A program made the translations under genes and the position numbers. The notes beneath the pieces were generated by a model. The model searched no databases and was not told the origin of the DNA. It saw only the letters and a program-made list of their open reading frames with translations. A stretch of DNA of 64,000 nucleotides from an uncultured Desulfobacter sp. (lineage in GTDB: Bacteria; Desulfobacterota; Desulfobacteria; Desulfobacterales; Desulfobacteraceae), in NCBI RefSeq assembly GCF_963677125.1, contig NZ_OY781882.1, positions 4,176,501-4,240,500 on the forward strand. Direction: 5' to 3'. Each line of letters starts with the position of its first letter. Position 1 is the first letter of the stretch. Positions 18,635 to 27,530 of this stretch are shown here, one piece after another.

Positions 18635-20314
18635 TTAGGCTAAGATCTTTTGTGTGTAATACTGCTGCCCCATTGAAATGATGTTGTTGACAAACATGTA
18701 TAGAACCAGTCCTGCCGGAAAGTTAATAAACAGAACGGTCATGAATATGGGCATAAGCATCATCATTTTTGCCTGCATAGGATCTCCGGCCGTGGGCGTC
18801 ATTTTCTGCTGGAGCAGGAAAGATGCGCCCATGAGAAGTGTCAGCACAGGGATTCCGTAAGGGGCGTCCATAAACGGGATGGAAAAATTAAAGTGAAACA
18901 GGCGGTCCGGACCAGACAAATCCTGAATCCATCCCACAAATGGCGCGTGGCGCAGCTCAATGGCCATGTAGAGCATACGGTACAAAGCAAAGAAAATGGG
19001 CATCTGCACCAGCAACGGCAGGCATCCGGAAGCCGGGTTGACTTTGTAGGTTTTATACAATCCCATGATTTCCTGATTCATGCGTTGCTTGTCGTCTTTG
19101 TATTTTTCCCGGATCTCCATCATCAAAGGCTGTACTTTTTTCATTTCGTTCATGGACTTGTAGCTTTTGGTGCCCAATGGCCAGAATATCAGTTTGATGA
19201 AGATGGTCAGAAGAATGATGGCCACCCCATAATTGGGGATGATGTCATGAATGAAGTTCATAGCAATAAGCAGCGGCTTGGCTATAATGTCAAAAAAACC
19301 AAAATTAACGGATTTTTTCAGCAGATTGTCATATTGGCTCAAGATTTTATGACTTTTGGGGCCCATGTACAAAGTAAAAGACTGCTGATTTTGTTTTTCG
19401 GGATCCAGTCGGGGCATTTGGGTAACCAATCGGTTGGTTACAACCTCATTGGCAAAGGAGAGCTTCAATGTGGCGTCTTCCGGGGTATCCGGCATCACCG
19501 CCGTCAGAAAATAACGGCTGGTGTACCCGGTCCAGCCCACAATTCCTGAATAGGTATCCTTGTCTACAATATCCTTGGGTTTGATCGTGATAAATTTGTT
19601 GTCAAGGTAAGCCACCGGCCCTTCATATGCAAACCGGGAGCGAGACTTGATATCGTCATTGAAATGACCGGGGACGCTAATACTGATGCCGTCGTTGACC
19701 GGCATGTTTGAGCCGTTTTGAACAATAATGTCACAGTGGATAAGGTAGGAGTCCGCCCTGAAAGTCAATACTTTTTTTACAGTAATGCCGTCCGGGTTTG
19801 TCCAGGAAAAGGTAAGGTTTTTTTCTCCCTGGTTCAGAGAAATATCCGTGCTGTCTGCATCGGATGAGAAAACCGCATCTGCCAGTCCCCTGATACTTGA
19901 CTGGGCAGTATCGATGGCAAAGATACCCCCGGTAATATCTGCAAGTTCTTTAGCCACCAGTTGTTTTGCAGGAGCCCCCTCATCGTTGGTTTCCTTATAA
20001 TCATTGAGGGTCAGGCTTGTTACCGCCGCTTTATGTTCATTGACGGCAATAGTGTAGTAAGGGGTGGACAGCGTAATGGTACGAAAGTCCCGTAAACTGG
20101 TTTGGGATGCCGGGGCCGGGGCCGGCGCAGGTACTGTCTCTGGGGTGAAGTCCGAAATTTGGGCAGCATCGGATTCAGGCGAATTCATCGTTTGTAACGG
20201 GGTGTCCTGTTCTTGATTATTCGGCTGGGGTGCAGGGGCGAAAAAAAATTGATAGCCCAAAAGGACTACAACTGACAGCGCCACAGCTAAAAATAATCGT
20301 TTTTGCTCATCCAT
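18635..20314 (-). CDS. yidC: Membrane protein insertase YidC
   Basis: 559 residues from the ATG at 20314, which has TTAGGAGAG in front; 6 extra residues upstream are unlikely. N-terminal helix LFLAVALSVVVLLGYQFFF, then a proline-rich stretch, the large periplasmic beta-domain, and a five-helix insertase core. That core holds GVAIILLTIFIKLIFWPL, with the groove arginine in the SYKSM...REKYK region, and GCLPLLVQMPIFFALY. It inserts inner-membrane proteins alone or with SecYEG. It belongs to the classic rpmH-rnpA-yidD-yidC-jag-mnmE set. Confidence 0.96.
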   Translation of the reverse strand: MDEQKRLFLAVALSVVVLLGYQFFFAPAPQPNNQEQDTPLQTMNSPESDAAQISDFTPETVPAPAPAPASQTSLRDFRTITLSTPYYTIAVNEHKAAVTSLTLNDYKETNDEGAPAKQLVAKELADITGGIFAIDTAQSSIRGLADAVFSSDADSTDISLNQGEKNLTFSWTNPDGITVKKVLTFRADSYLIHCDIIVQNGSNMPVNDGISISVPGHFNDDIKSRSRFAYEGPVAYLDNKFITIKPKDIVDKDTYSGIVGWTGYTSRYFLTAVMPDTPEDATLKLSFANEVVTNRLVTQMPRLDPEKQNQQSFTLYMGPKSHKILSQYDNLLKKSVNFGFFDIIAKPLLIAMNFIHDIIPNYGVAIILLTIFIKLIFWPLGTKSYKSMNEMKKVQPLMMEIREKYKDDKQRMNQEIMGLYKTYKVNPASGCLPLLVQMPIFFALYRMLYMAIELRHAPFVGWIQDLSGPDRLFHFNFSIPFMDAPYGIPVLTLLMGASFLLQQKMTPTAGDPMQAKMMMLMPIFMTVLFINFPAGLVLYMFVNNIISMGQQYYTQKILA

Positions 20315-20402
20315 CTTCTCTCCTAAAAACAAGGGGGTTGTTTTAAAACAAAAAAGAAAGAGGAAAGCAGGTAACGTTTAACAGATTGTTTTTAAAGCTG
20401 GT

Positions 20403-20615
20403 TTAAGGGACCGGATCATAACCGCCAGGTCGGAACGGGTGGCAGCGCAATACTCTTTTTATTGCCAAAATGCTGCCTTTTATGCTGCCATATTTTTGAA
20501 TCGCTTCCAGGGCGTAGTGCGAACACGATGGCTCATATCTGCAATGGGTACCAAGGAGCGGCGATATAAAAATCTGATAAAACCTGATCAATATGGATAA
20601 CAGCTGTCTGATCAT
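20403..20615 (-). CDS. yidD: Membrane protein insertion efficiency factor YidD
   Basis: 70 residues. Family hallmarks are LLSILIRFYQIFISPLLG, CRYEPSCSHYALEAI and RCHPFRPGGYDPVP, with the conserved cysteines. It assists membrane insertion near YidC. The ATG follows the rnpA stop directly (TAAATG). Confidence 0.93.
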   Translation of the reverse strand: MIRQLLSILIRFYQIFISPLLGTHCRYEPSCSHYALEAIQKYGSIKGSILAIKRVLRCHPFRPGGYDPVP

Positions 20616-20963
20616 TTATGCCAATGCAATCTTTTCAAAAAGTTTATTAAGCTTTTCATTAATCTGTTTATTGGACAGTGCTGTCAGACCTTTTCTTGCA
20701 ATTATGCTGATGTCATTTGTTCCGGATACAAAATCTTTCCTGTGTCTGAAATACTCTCTTACAAGCCTTTTTATTCTGTTGCGCGCGACTGCATTCCCCA
20801 CTTTTTTAGATACGGTAATTCCAATTCGATTGTTTTTTTCTGTTCCCTTGGAAACAGCAGCTATAAAATAGCTGGTTCGTATCTTTCTACCATGTTGTGA
20901 AAGCTTTAAAAATTCGGCCCGTTTTCGGAGCCGTGCATCTTTGGGTAAAGAATAGTTACTCAA
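20616..20963 (-). CDS. rnpA: Ribonuclease P protein component
   Basis: 115 residues, using a TTG start with AGGGG 5 bases upstream; no suitable ATG is near. It is the protein cofactor of RNase P, which removes 5' leaders from tRNA precursors. The basic RNR-type signature is present as NAVARNRIKRLVREYFR, after RIGITVSKKVG. Gene order rpmH-rnpA-yidD is standard. A rare start codon on rnpA is common and keeps its level below that of rpmH. Confidence 0.93.
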   Translation of the reverse strand: MSNYSLPKDARLRKRAEFLKLSQHGRKIRTSYFIAAVSKGTEKNNRIGITVSKKVGNAVARNRIKRLVREYFRHRKDFVSGTNDISIIARKGLTALSNKQINEKLNKLFEKIALA

Positions 20964-20979
20964 TACACCCCTAAAAGAT

Positions 20980-21117
20980 TTAAACCGTGGTCAGTCTTTT
21001 TCTGCCTTTGGCCCGTCTGGCATTGATGATGCGTTTGCCGCCCGGGGTGGACATTCTTTTCAGGAATCCGTGTTTTCTGGTTCTTTTCCGGTTGCTTGGC
21101 TGATAAGTGCGTTTCAT
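20980..21117 (-). CDS. rpmH: 50S ribosomal protein L34
   Basis: 45 residues reading MKRTYQPSNRKRTRKHGF onward and ending in KGRKRLTTV, an unmistakable L34. The ribosome binding site is AAGGAAG. First gene of the operon, driven by the promoter at 21189-21217. Confidence 0.97.
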   Translation of the reverse strand: MKRTYQPSNRKRTRKHGFLKRMSTPGGKRIINARRAKGRKRLTTV

Positions 21118-21188
21118 AAAATTTTCTTCCTTGTCCTATTTTGTTATTAGTTATTAATATTAATTGGCTAAACTACAATAAACATGAA

Positions 21189-21217
21189 ATATTAATCCAT
21201 ATCTTTGTTAATGTCAA
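21189..21217 (-). promoter_or_regulatory. Sigma-70 promoter of the rpmH operon
   Basis: On the minus strand, TTGACA (21217-21212) is followed after exactly 17 bases by TAATAT (21194-21189). The -35 box overlaps the TGA stop of rng. Transcription should start near 21182, about 65 bases before rpmH. This is the best consensus promoter in the window and suits a ribosomal protein operon. Confidence 0.8.
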
Positions 21218-22791
21218 TCCTCTCCTTTGGAAGGTTTCGGGGAAAGAGATTCAAATATGTGGTATTCCTCAATATGGTAATGGGGTTCCGGGTAAATGGA
21301 AATGGGTTTTGAAAACTGTGATTCAAGAGAAACCCGTAGGTGGTTTTCGCTGCCGTGGAACAACTGGGCAATTTCAGGATGCACTTTTACCGTGAACCTG
21401 TTGCCCATCATATCCTTTGCTTCAGCAGCCAGGTCTCTGTAAATTTTGTAGCAAATGGATTTGCCCGACAGCAGATAGCCGTTTCCATTACAATAAAAAC
21501 AGGGCTCGCAAAGGGTTCGGGTCAGATTGCGCCGGGTGCGCTTGCGCGTCATTTGGACCAGGCCAAGTTCGGTAAGGGGGAGAATATTGGTCTGGCTTTT
21601 ATCCTTTTTCATGGCGTCGTGCATCTGGGCCATAACCTTGTCCTTGTGGGCGTTTTTACGCATGTCAATAAAATCAATAATGATAATCCCGCCGATATTG
21701 CGCAGCCGGACCTGGTATGCAATTTCCTTGACCGCTTCCAGGTTGGTTTTCAGAATGGTTTCATCAAAGTTTCGTTTGCCCACATAGCGTCCTGTGTTCA
21801 CGTCAATGGCAACCAGTGCTTCGGTTTGCTCAATGACAATATACCCACCGGATTTGAGCCAGACCTTTTTTTTAAGAGCCCGGGTGATGTCTCCTTCAAT
21901 ATTGTATGCATCGAAAATGGGTTCTTTTCCCTGGTACAGCTCAACAGACAAATTAACGTCCGGCATCAGTTTTTTTAGAAAATTATGGACGCTTTCGTAC
22001 TCTCTTTTTGAATCAATAATTAATTTATCCGCTTCATTAGCCAGAAGATCCCTGACCGCGCGGAAGGTGGCATTCAAATCTTTGTAAATCAGGGCTGTGG
22101 CCGAGGTGGTTCGATCTCTTTCCTGGATATCCTCCCAGGTATTGTTTAAAAATTCGATCTCTTTTGACAAGGTGTCTGCATCAATGTCCTTGGCCTGGGT
22201 CCTGAAAATATAGCCGAAATTGTTTTTGCGCAGGCCTTTGAGCATGTCCCGCAGCCGGGTCCGTTCGGTCTCGTCCGTGATCCGCCTGGAAATGCCGATG
22301 TGGTCCACCGTGGGCATAAGCACCATATACCTGCCGGCCAAAGAAATATGGGTGGTGACCCGTGGGCCTTTAGACCCGATGGATGATTTGGCGACCTGAA
22401 CCAAAATCTCTTGGCCTTCCACAAGCAGTCCCTGGATGGCGCATTCCGGTGCAGGGGCTTTCCAAGACTCGGACTCTTCGTCCATTTCATCAACACTCAG
22501 ACCATCCTCTTGTTCTTCTGCATCCGCGTCCTGTTCCAGTTGTCTGCAGAATTTTAGGCTGGCGGAATCCAGCACATCATCCACATAGAGGAACGCTGCC
22601 TGGTCAAATCCGATATCTACGAACGCCGCCTGCATACCCGGCAGTACCCGCTGGACCCTGCCTTTATAGATATTTCCTGAAATACTTGTGTCATCCCTGC
22701 GTTCATTAAAGACTTCGACAATGGTCCCGTTTTCCAGCAGGGCGACCCGGGTTTCATGGGGAGCACAATTGACAACAAGCTCTTTGAGCAT
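21214..22791 (-). CDS. rng: Ribonuclease G/E family protein
   Basis: 525 residues, close to RNase G rather than full RNase E because the long C-terminal scaffold is absent. The S1 domain (SGNIYKGRVQRVLPGMQAAF) carries a short acidic insert at about residues 85-110. The catalytic core has VAIDVNTGRYVG with its magnesium-binding aspartate, and IIIIDFIDM. The zinc-link pair CEPCFYCNGNG is present. It cuts single-stranded AU-rich RNA and processes 16S rRNA. The upstream radical-SAM gene is a usual neighbour. Confidence 0.93.
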   Translation of the reverse strand: MLKELVVNCAPHETRVALLENGTIVEVFNERRDDTSISGNIYKGRVQRVLPGMQAAFVDIGFDQAAFLYVDDVLDSASLKFCRQLEQDADAEEQEDGLSVDEMDEESESWKAPAPECAIQGLLVEGQEILVQVAKSSIGSKGPRVTTHISLAGRYMVLMPTVDHIGISRRITDETERTRLRDMLKGLRKNNFGYIFRTQAKDIDADTLSKEIEFLNNTWEDIQERDRTTSATALIYKDLNATFRAVRDLLANEADKLIIDSKREYESVHNFLKKLMPDVNLSVELYQGKEPIFDAYNIEGDITRALKKKVWLKSGGYIVIEQTEALVAIDVNTGRYVGKRNFDETILKTNLEAVKEIAYQVRLRNIGGIIIIDFIDMRKNAHKDKVMAQMHDAMKKDKSQTNILPLTELGLVQMTRKRTRRNLTRTLCEPCFYCNGNGYLLSGKSICYKIYRDLAAEAKDMMGNRFTVKVHPEIAQLFHGSENHLRVSLESQFSKPISIYPEPHYHIEEYHIFESLSPKPSKGED

Positions 22792-22817
22792 AATAAATCC
22801 TTATGATCTACATTACA

Positions 22818-25343
22818 TTAACTCTTTATTTTTTTTATTCTTGCATCCTTTAAAACTGTTTCATCAACACCAAATCCGCTGCCCAGAAGTTCTGCAGGCC
22901 TGACGATGCGCGCATTATAGGGCGTCAGCGTCACTTCAAGGCAAACAGGGGAAATCATCCGGATGGATGAAAGTGCTTTTCGTAAATCTGTTCTTCGAAT
23001 TTTACCCTTTTTGCTGATATCTTCAACCATAAATTCAGGCAGGGCCAGAAACCGGTCCAGTTCAGGTTGACCTATACAGGGTGTTGCAAATGTTATTAGA
23101 TAGGTGTCCTGGGTAGATTGGTTTTCTATTGATTTACGGAAAAGTCCACAGTTGGTAATCTCAATGCCCCGGGGGAGTTGGCCGTTTAAAGATTTCATGA
23201 TCTTGTGGGGCTTTAAGCCTTTTTCAAGATAGATGTAAAGGCCCTCTTCTTCGCTTTCCATCCCAAGGGGCAGGGCGGTGGCAAAGGACATGCGCATGGA
23301 CGGGTTAAAACCCTTGGAGTATTTTACGGCAAAACCTGTGCGCTTGACTGCTCGCTGAAAAATAGTGGCCATTTCCAGGTGTCCGAAAAACCGCGCATCG
23401 TTCAATTTGGAAAATTTTAATTCATATTTGATGAACGCGTCGTCCGGCAGACGGTCCACCTGGGCTTCAATTCGTTTATCCGCAGTTTTATCCAAAAGCG
23501 ATTCCTGACCGGCCCTGCTTTTTTGAACCACGGGGGCAATGGTTTTAAAGTTGCAAATGCCGCACCCGGTACAGGTGTTCTCCCGGCAGTCCGGTGTCAG
23601 GGCCATCTCTTCGGCTTTTTTTAATTCGCTTTCCAGGAATTCTTTTTTAATTCCGGCATCGATGTGGTCCCAGGGCAATGGTTCTCCAGGCGTTCTTGGG
23701 CGGGTGGTATAAAAGGCCGGATCAATGCCTGTGGCCTCAAAGGCTTGCTCCCACAGGCTGAAATTGAAGCGATCGCTCCATCCGTCCAGGCGGCACCCCA
23801 GTTCAAATGCCTTGACCAGAAGCGGTGAAAGACGCCGGTCTCCTCTGGCCCATACCCCTTCCAGAAGACTCATCTTCGGATCCTGCCATTTGAGCTTGAC
23901 CTTAGGATGCCGCAAATTGTCTTTGAGATACTGCAACTTTTCAAGGGTCTGCTCCAGAGTCATCTGGGCATGATTCTGGAACGGGGTGTGGGCTTTTGGG
24001 ATAAAACAGGTAACAGAGGCATTGATCATCTGTTTTCCCTTGGTATAGGTGGAGGCCAGGCGCCGGGTAAGGTCGGCAATGCCTTGGATGTCGTCCATCT
24101 GTTCAAAGGGAAGGCCTGTCATGAAGTAGAGCTTGATATTTTTCCAGCCCAAGGCCAGGGCATTCTCAACAGTTTTTTCAATGCTCTCTTCGGTGAGGTT
24201 TTTATTGATGATGTCCCGCAGGCGCTGGGTCCCGGCTTCGGGTGCAATGGTAAAGCCGGTTTTGCGTACACTTTTAATCAGCTCCATGAGCTGGGGGGTC
24301 AGTTTTTCCGCCCGGATGGACGGCAGGCTGATGGAATTGCACTGGCCCTTGCTCAACAGCAGAAGTTCTTCCATGAGTACAGCAAGTTGCGAATAATCTC
24401 CTGTGCTCAAAGAGAGAAGAGAAATGTCAGAGTACCCTGTGGTTTCCAGTGAGGTTTTGGTTATTTTAAGAAGGTCTTCCAGGCTTCGTTCTCGCACGGG
24501 TCTGTAAATCATCCCGGCCTGGCAGAACCTACAGCCCCTGGAGCATCCCCTGGCGATCTCCAGGCGCAGGCGGTCATGGACCGGTTTCCCGAATGGCACA
24601 ATGGGTGAAATGGGAAAATCGGCAAAGGTCAATTCCGGCACGATGGCCCGCTTGACCCGAGCATGGTCCTCATATAGTGGCGTCAGAATCTGGTGGCCTG
24701 CGTTATTCTTGGATACTGTAAAAAAAGACGGCACATACACGCCCTCAATTTGGGAAAGCATCCGGAGTAAAGTTTTTTTGTTGCCGTCCCCCTCTTTTTT
24801 AAATCGTATAACGGTATCTGCCACCTGGGTGATCGACTCTTCCCCGTCCCCGATGATAAAGGCATCGAAAAAATCAGCCAGGGGTTCGGGGTTGAAGGCG
24901 CAGGGGCCGCCGGCAATGATCAACGGAAAGTTTTCATCCCGCTGCTCCGCGTAAAATGGGATTCCGGACAGATCAAACAGGGTCAGGATATTGGTGAAAT
25001 TGAGCTCATACAAAAGGCTGACACCGATGATATCGAACTGGTCCAGGGGGATTCGGCTTTCCATGGAAAGACAGGGCACTTCTTTTTCCCGCATCAGGGC
25101 TTCCATGTCCGGGGCCGGGGCAAAAAATCGTTCTGCTGCAATGTCTTCCCGGTTGTTGAGGATGGAATAAAGGATTTGAAGCCCAAAGTGGGATGTGCCG
25201 ATTTCATATAAGTCCGGAAAGGCCAGGGCAAAGGTCAGATCAACCTGGGACAGGTCTTTTTTGACGGTGTTGATTTCACTGCCGGAATACCGGGTCGGGG
25301 TCTGGACCCGGTTAAGGATGTATTGATAATTTTGTTCGTGCAT
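22818..25343 (-). CDS. B12-binding-like radical SAM protein fused to DUF2344 domain
   Basis: 841 residues. The first ~600 residues match the TIGR03960-type radical SAM group, with a cobalamin-binding-like N-terminus and the cluster motif CSRGCRFCQAG (CxxxCxxC). A small cysteine group, CRENTCTGCGIC, follows near residue 600. The last ~210 residues match the TIGR03936/DUF2344 domain (LKFSKLNDARFFGHLEM, YSKGFNPSMRMSF). In many bacteria these are two adjacent genes next to rng; here they are one. The reaction is not established to my knowledge, and the link with rng suggests an RNA- or ribosome-related modification. Confidence 0.88.
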   Translation of the reverse strand: MHEQNYQYILNRVQTPTRYSGSEINTVKKDLSQVDLTFALAFPDLYEIGTSHFGLQILYSILNNREDIAAERFFAPAPDMEALMREKEVPCLSMESRIPLDQFDIIGVSLLYELNFTNILTLFDLSGIPFYAEQRDENFPLIIAGGPCAFNPEPLADFFDAFIIGDGEESITQVADTVIRFKKEGDGNKKTLLRMLSQIEGVYVPSFFTVSKNNAGHQILTPLYEDHARVKRAIVPELTFADFPISPIVPFGKPVHDRLRLEIARGCSRGCRFCQAGMIYRPVRERSLEDLLKITKTSLETTGYSDISLLSLSTGDYSQLAVLMEELLLLSKGQCNSISLPSIRAEKLTPQLMELIKSVRKTGFTIAPEAGTQRLRDIINKNLTEESIEKTVENALALGWKNIKLYFMTGLPFEQMDDIQGIADLTRRLASTYTKGKQMINASVTCFIPKAHTPFQNHAQMTLEQTLEKLQYLKDNLRHPKVKLKWQDPKMSLLEGVWARGDRRLSPLLVKAFELGCRLDGWSDRFNFSLWEQAFEATGIDPAFYTTRPRTPGEPLPWDHIDAGIKKEFLESELKKAEEMALTPDCRENTCTGCGICNFKTIAPVVQKSRAGQESLLDKTADKRIEAQVDRLPDDAFIKYELKFSKLNDARFFGHLEMATIFQRAVKRTGFAVKYSKGFNPSMRMSFATALPLGMESEEEGLYIYLEKGLKPHKIMKSLNGQLPRGIEITNCGLFRKSIENQSTQDTYLITFATPCIGQPELDRFLALPEFMVEDISKKGKIRRTDLRKALSSIRMISPVCLEVTLTPYNARIVRPAELLGSGFGVDETVLKDARIKKIKS

Positions 25344-25425
25344 GATACTGATTTTATTTATATTCTAACCTTTACTTTGTCTATTTGAAAATCAACAATT
25401 ATATATTTTTGAAACGGAAATTGCA

Positions 25426-26805
25426 ATGAAAAGAACCAAGATAAAGGCTGTGTTGGACATGGCCGCTTCGCCCGGTGAGGTCTTTGTACAAGGATGGGTT
25501 CGGACCAAAAGAGATGCAAAAGATTTTAGTTTTATTGAGCTCAATGACGGATCCTGCCTGGCCAATATCCAGGTGATTGCTGGAAATGACCTGGCTGAAT
25601 ACGGTCAGGTGGAAAAATTGACCACAGGGTCTGCGGTCGGCGTAACCGGGACACTGGTGGCATCCCCAGGCAAGGGCCAGAAATGGGAAATCCAGGCCAC
25701 TGCCGTGGATGTGATCAGCATCGCACCGGAAAACTATCCATTGCAGAAAAAGCGGCATACCGACGAATTTTTACGCACAATTGCCCACCTGCGGCCCCGA
25801 ACCAACAAATACGGGGCCGCTTTCAGGATCAGATCCCGGATGGCCCAGGCCATACATATCTTTTATCTGGACAAAGGGTTTTATTATCTACACTCCCCGT
25901 TACTCACAGGTTCTGACTGCGAGGGTGCAGGCGAAATGTTCCGGGTGACGGGTCTGGACCCGGCAGATGTGCAAAAACAGGGGAAGATGGATTTTTCAAA
26001 GGACTTTTTCGGCCGGGAAGCCAATCTTACCGTGTCCGGCCAGCTCTCGGCCGAAATGTTTGCCCTGTCCCTGGGTGATGTCTATACCTTCAGCCCGGCT
26101 TTCAGGGCGGAAAATTCCAACACACGCCGCCATGCCGCAGAGTTCTGGATGCTGGAGCCGGAGATGGCCTTTTGTGATCTTGACGGGGATATGGATCATG
26201 CCGAAGAGTTGGTTAAATACCTGGTCAACCATGCCATGGAGTATTGTAAAGAGGATCTGGATTTGTTCACGCGCTTCGTGGACAAAACCCTGGGGGCGCG
26301 CCTGGAAACCCTAATCAGCAAACCCTTTGCCCGGCTCTCTTACACCGACGCCGTGGATATTTTAAAAAAAAGCGGCAAAAAATTCGAATATCCGGTTGAG
26401 TACGGTATTGATTTGCAGTCTGAACACGAACGGTTTCTGGCCGAAGAGCATTTTAAAACTCCGGTATTTCTTATCAATTATCCAAAAGAGATCAAACCTT
26501 TTTATATGCACATGAACGACGACGGCAAAACCGTGGCGGCCATGGATCTTTTGGTCCCGGGCATCGGCGAGCTCATTGGGGGCAGCCAGAGAGAGGAGCG
26601 TTTAGACTCCCTGGAAGCCCGAATGGATGAGATAGGCCTTGATAAAGATGCATACTGGTGGTACCTGGATTCCCGCAGGTTCGGCACCGTGCCCCACGCG
26701 GGCTTCGGCATGGGTTTTGAGCGGTTTTTGATGATGATCACCGGGATCTCCAATATTCGGGATGTGATTGCATTCCCGAGAACCCCAGGTGCCATTGATT
26801 TTTAA
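25426..26805 (+). CDS. asnS: Asparaginyl-tRNA synthetase
   Basis: 459 residues, full length, class II. An OB-fold anticodon-binding domain (VFVQGWVRTKRDAKDFSF) leads into the catalytic domain, with motif 2 FRAENSNTRRHAAEFWMLEPE and motif 3 GFGMGFERFLMM. The C-terminal NIRDVIAFPRTPG is typical of AsnRS. It charges tRNA-Asn with asparagine directly. Divergent from the radical-SAM gene across 82 bases; the zinc-ribbon gene follows after 3 bases. Confidence 0.95.
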   Translation: MKRTKIKAVLDMAASPGEVFVQGWVRTKRDAKDFSFIELNDGSCLANIQVIAGNDLAEYGQVEKLTTGSAVGVTGTLVASPGKGQKWEIQATAVDVISIAPENYPLQKKRHTDEFLRTIAHLRPRTNKYGAAFRIRSRMAQAIHIFYLDKGFYYLHSPLLTGSDCEGAGEMFRVTGLDPADVQKQGKMDFSKDFFGREANLTVSGQLSAEMFALSLGDVYTFSPAFRAENSNTRRHAAEFWMLEPEMAFCDLDGDMDHAEELVKYLVNHAMEYCKEDLDLFTRFVDKTLGARLETLISKPFARLSYTDAVDILKKSGKKFEYPVEYGIDLQSEHERFLAEEHFKTPVFLINYPKEIKPFYMHMNDDGKTVAAMDLLVPGIGELIGGSQREERLDSLEARMDEIGLDKDAYWWYLDSRRFGTVPHAGFGMGFERFLMMITGISNIRDVIAFPRTPGAIDF

Positions 26806-26808
26806 TCC

Positions 26809-27300
26809 ATGCCGAATAAATTTAAAAAGATGAATTGTCCAGTAGACAGAACAACATTAAAAGAAACTGCTGTTGAAAATGTTATTTTACAGCAGTGCCC
26901 AAAATGTGGTGGGCTTTGGCTACCTCCGACCGCTTTAAAACAGTTTTACCAATTGCATGGAATAGACTTTTCATCTTTAAAGGATAATCTTGATAAAAAT
27001 ACCTGCAACATCAACAAGCAGATATTATGCCCATCAGATAATTTCCGTATGACTCTTTATCCATTCCATGGTCTAGAGATTGATATTTGTACTTCATGCT
27101 GGGGAATATGGCTTGATGGGGGTGAGTTGGAACTGATACTTAAAAAAACAAAAAAATTTTGGGGAGAAATGGCGTTAGATTTTGGTTGCGAATGTGTGGA
27201 AGAAACTTCACCTGATATATTTTTTTGTGTCGGAGACATAATCGTTGAAGGTAGCAAGGAAATTATTGAGTTCATCATGGATGCCATTTCTTCTTTATAG
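26809..27300 (+). CDS. Double zf-TFIIB zinc-ribbon protein
   Basis: 163 residues with two zinc ribbons of the zf-TFIIB type: CPVDR...CPKCGGLWLPP and CPSDN...CTSCWGIWLDGGELE. The second keeps the W-x-D-x-GELE tail of the family. No catalytic domain. It begins 3 bases after asnS with no good ribosome binding site of its own, so reinitiation is likely. The stop codon abuts family B repeat copy 2. The codon use is more AT-rich than asnS. Function unknown. Confidence 0.75.
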   Translation: MPNKFKKMNCPVDRTTLKETAVENVILQQCPKCGGLWLPPTALKQFYQLHGIDFSSLKDNLDKNTCNINKQILCPSDNFRMTLYPFHGLEIDICTSCWGIWLDGGELELILKKTKKFWGEMALDFGCECVEETSPDIFFCVGDIIVEGSKEIIEFIMDAISSL

Positions 27301-27444
27301 TTCGTGCCCGACCGAAAACCGTAAATTTTGCCGATTACGGCGTTGGTCCCAAATTTTAATCCTCGAAATACGCCTTGTATTACTCCGGTTAAAATTTGCG
27401 CCCGCCTTGTACTCAACAAAATTTTCAGGTTTTCGTTCAGACAA
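27299..27444. repeat. Dispersed ~145-bp imperfect palindrome, family B copy 2
   Basis: Same element and same orientation as 12228-12372. The two outer halves are imperfect inverted copies of each other (GACCGAAAACC... against GAACGAAAACC... on the other strand). It begins at the TAG of the zinc-ribbon gene. A transcript would fold into a long hairpin and may end or shield the asnS message. Confidence 0.8.
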
Positions 27445-27530
27445 TAGTTAGGGCGTCAAGTCGATTTTGGGCTTATTTTATCGATTCGGCCAGTTAAAGA
27501 TCCATCCCTGTCTTCTTTCAGAGAAAAGTT

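Noticed and set aside
18893..19549. Open frame (218 codons) opposite yidC
   Set aside because: Antisense shadow of yidC; low-complexity, Q/H-rich translation with no family resemblance.
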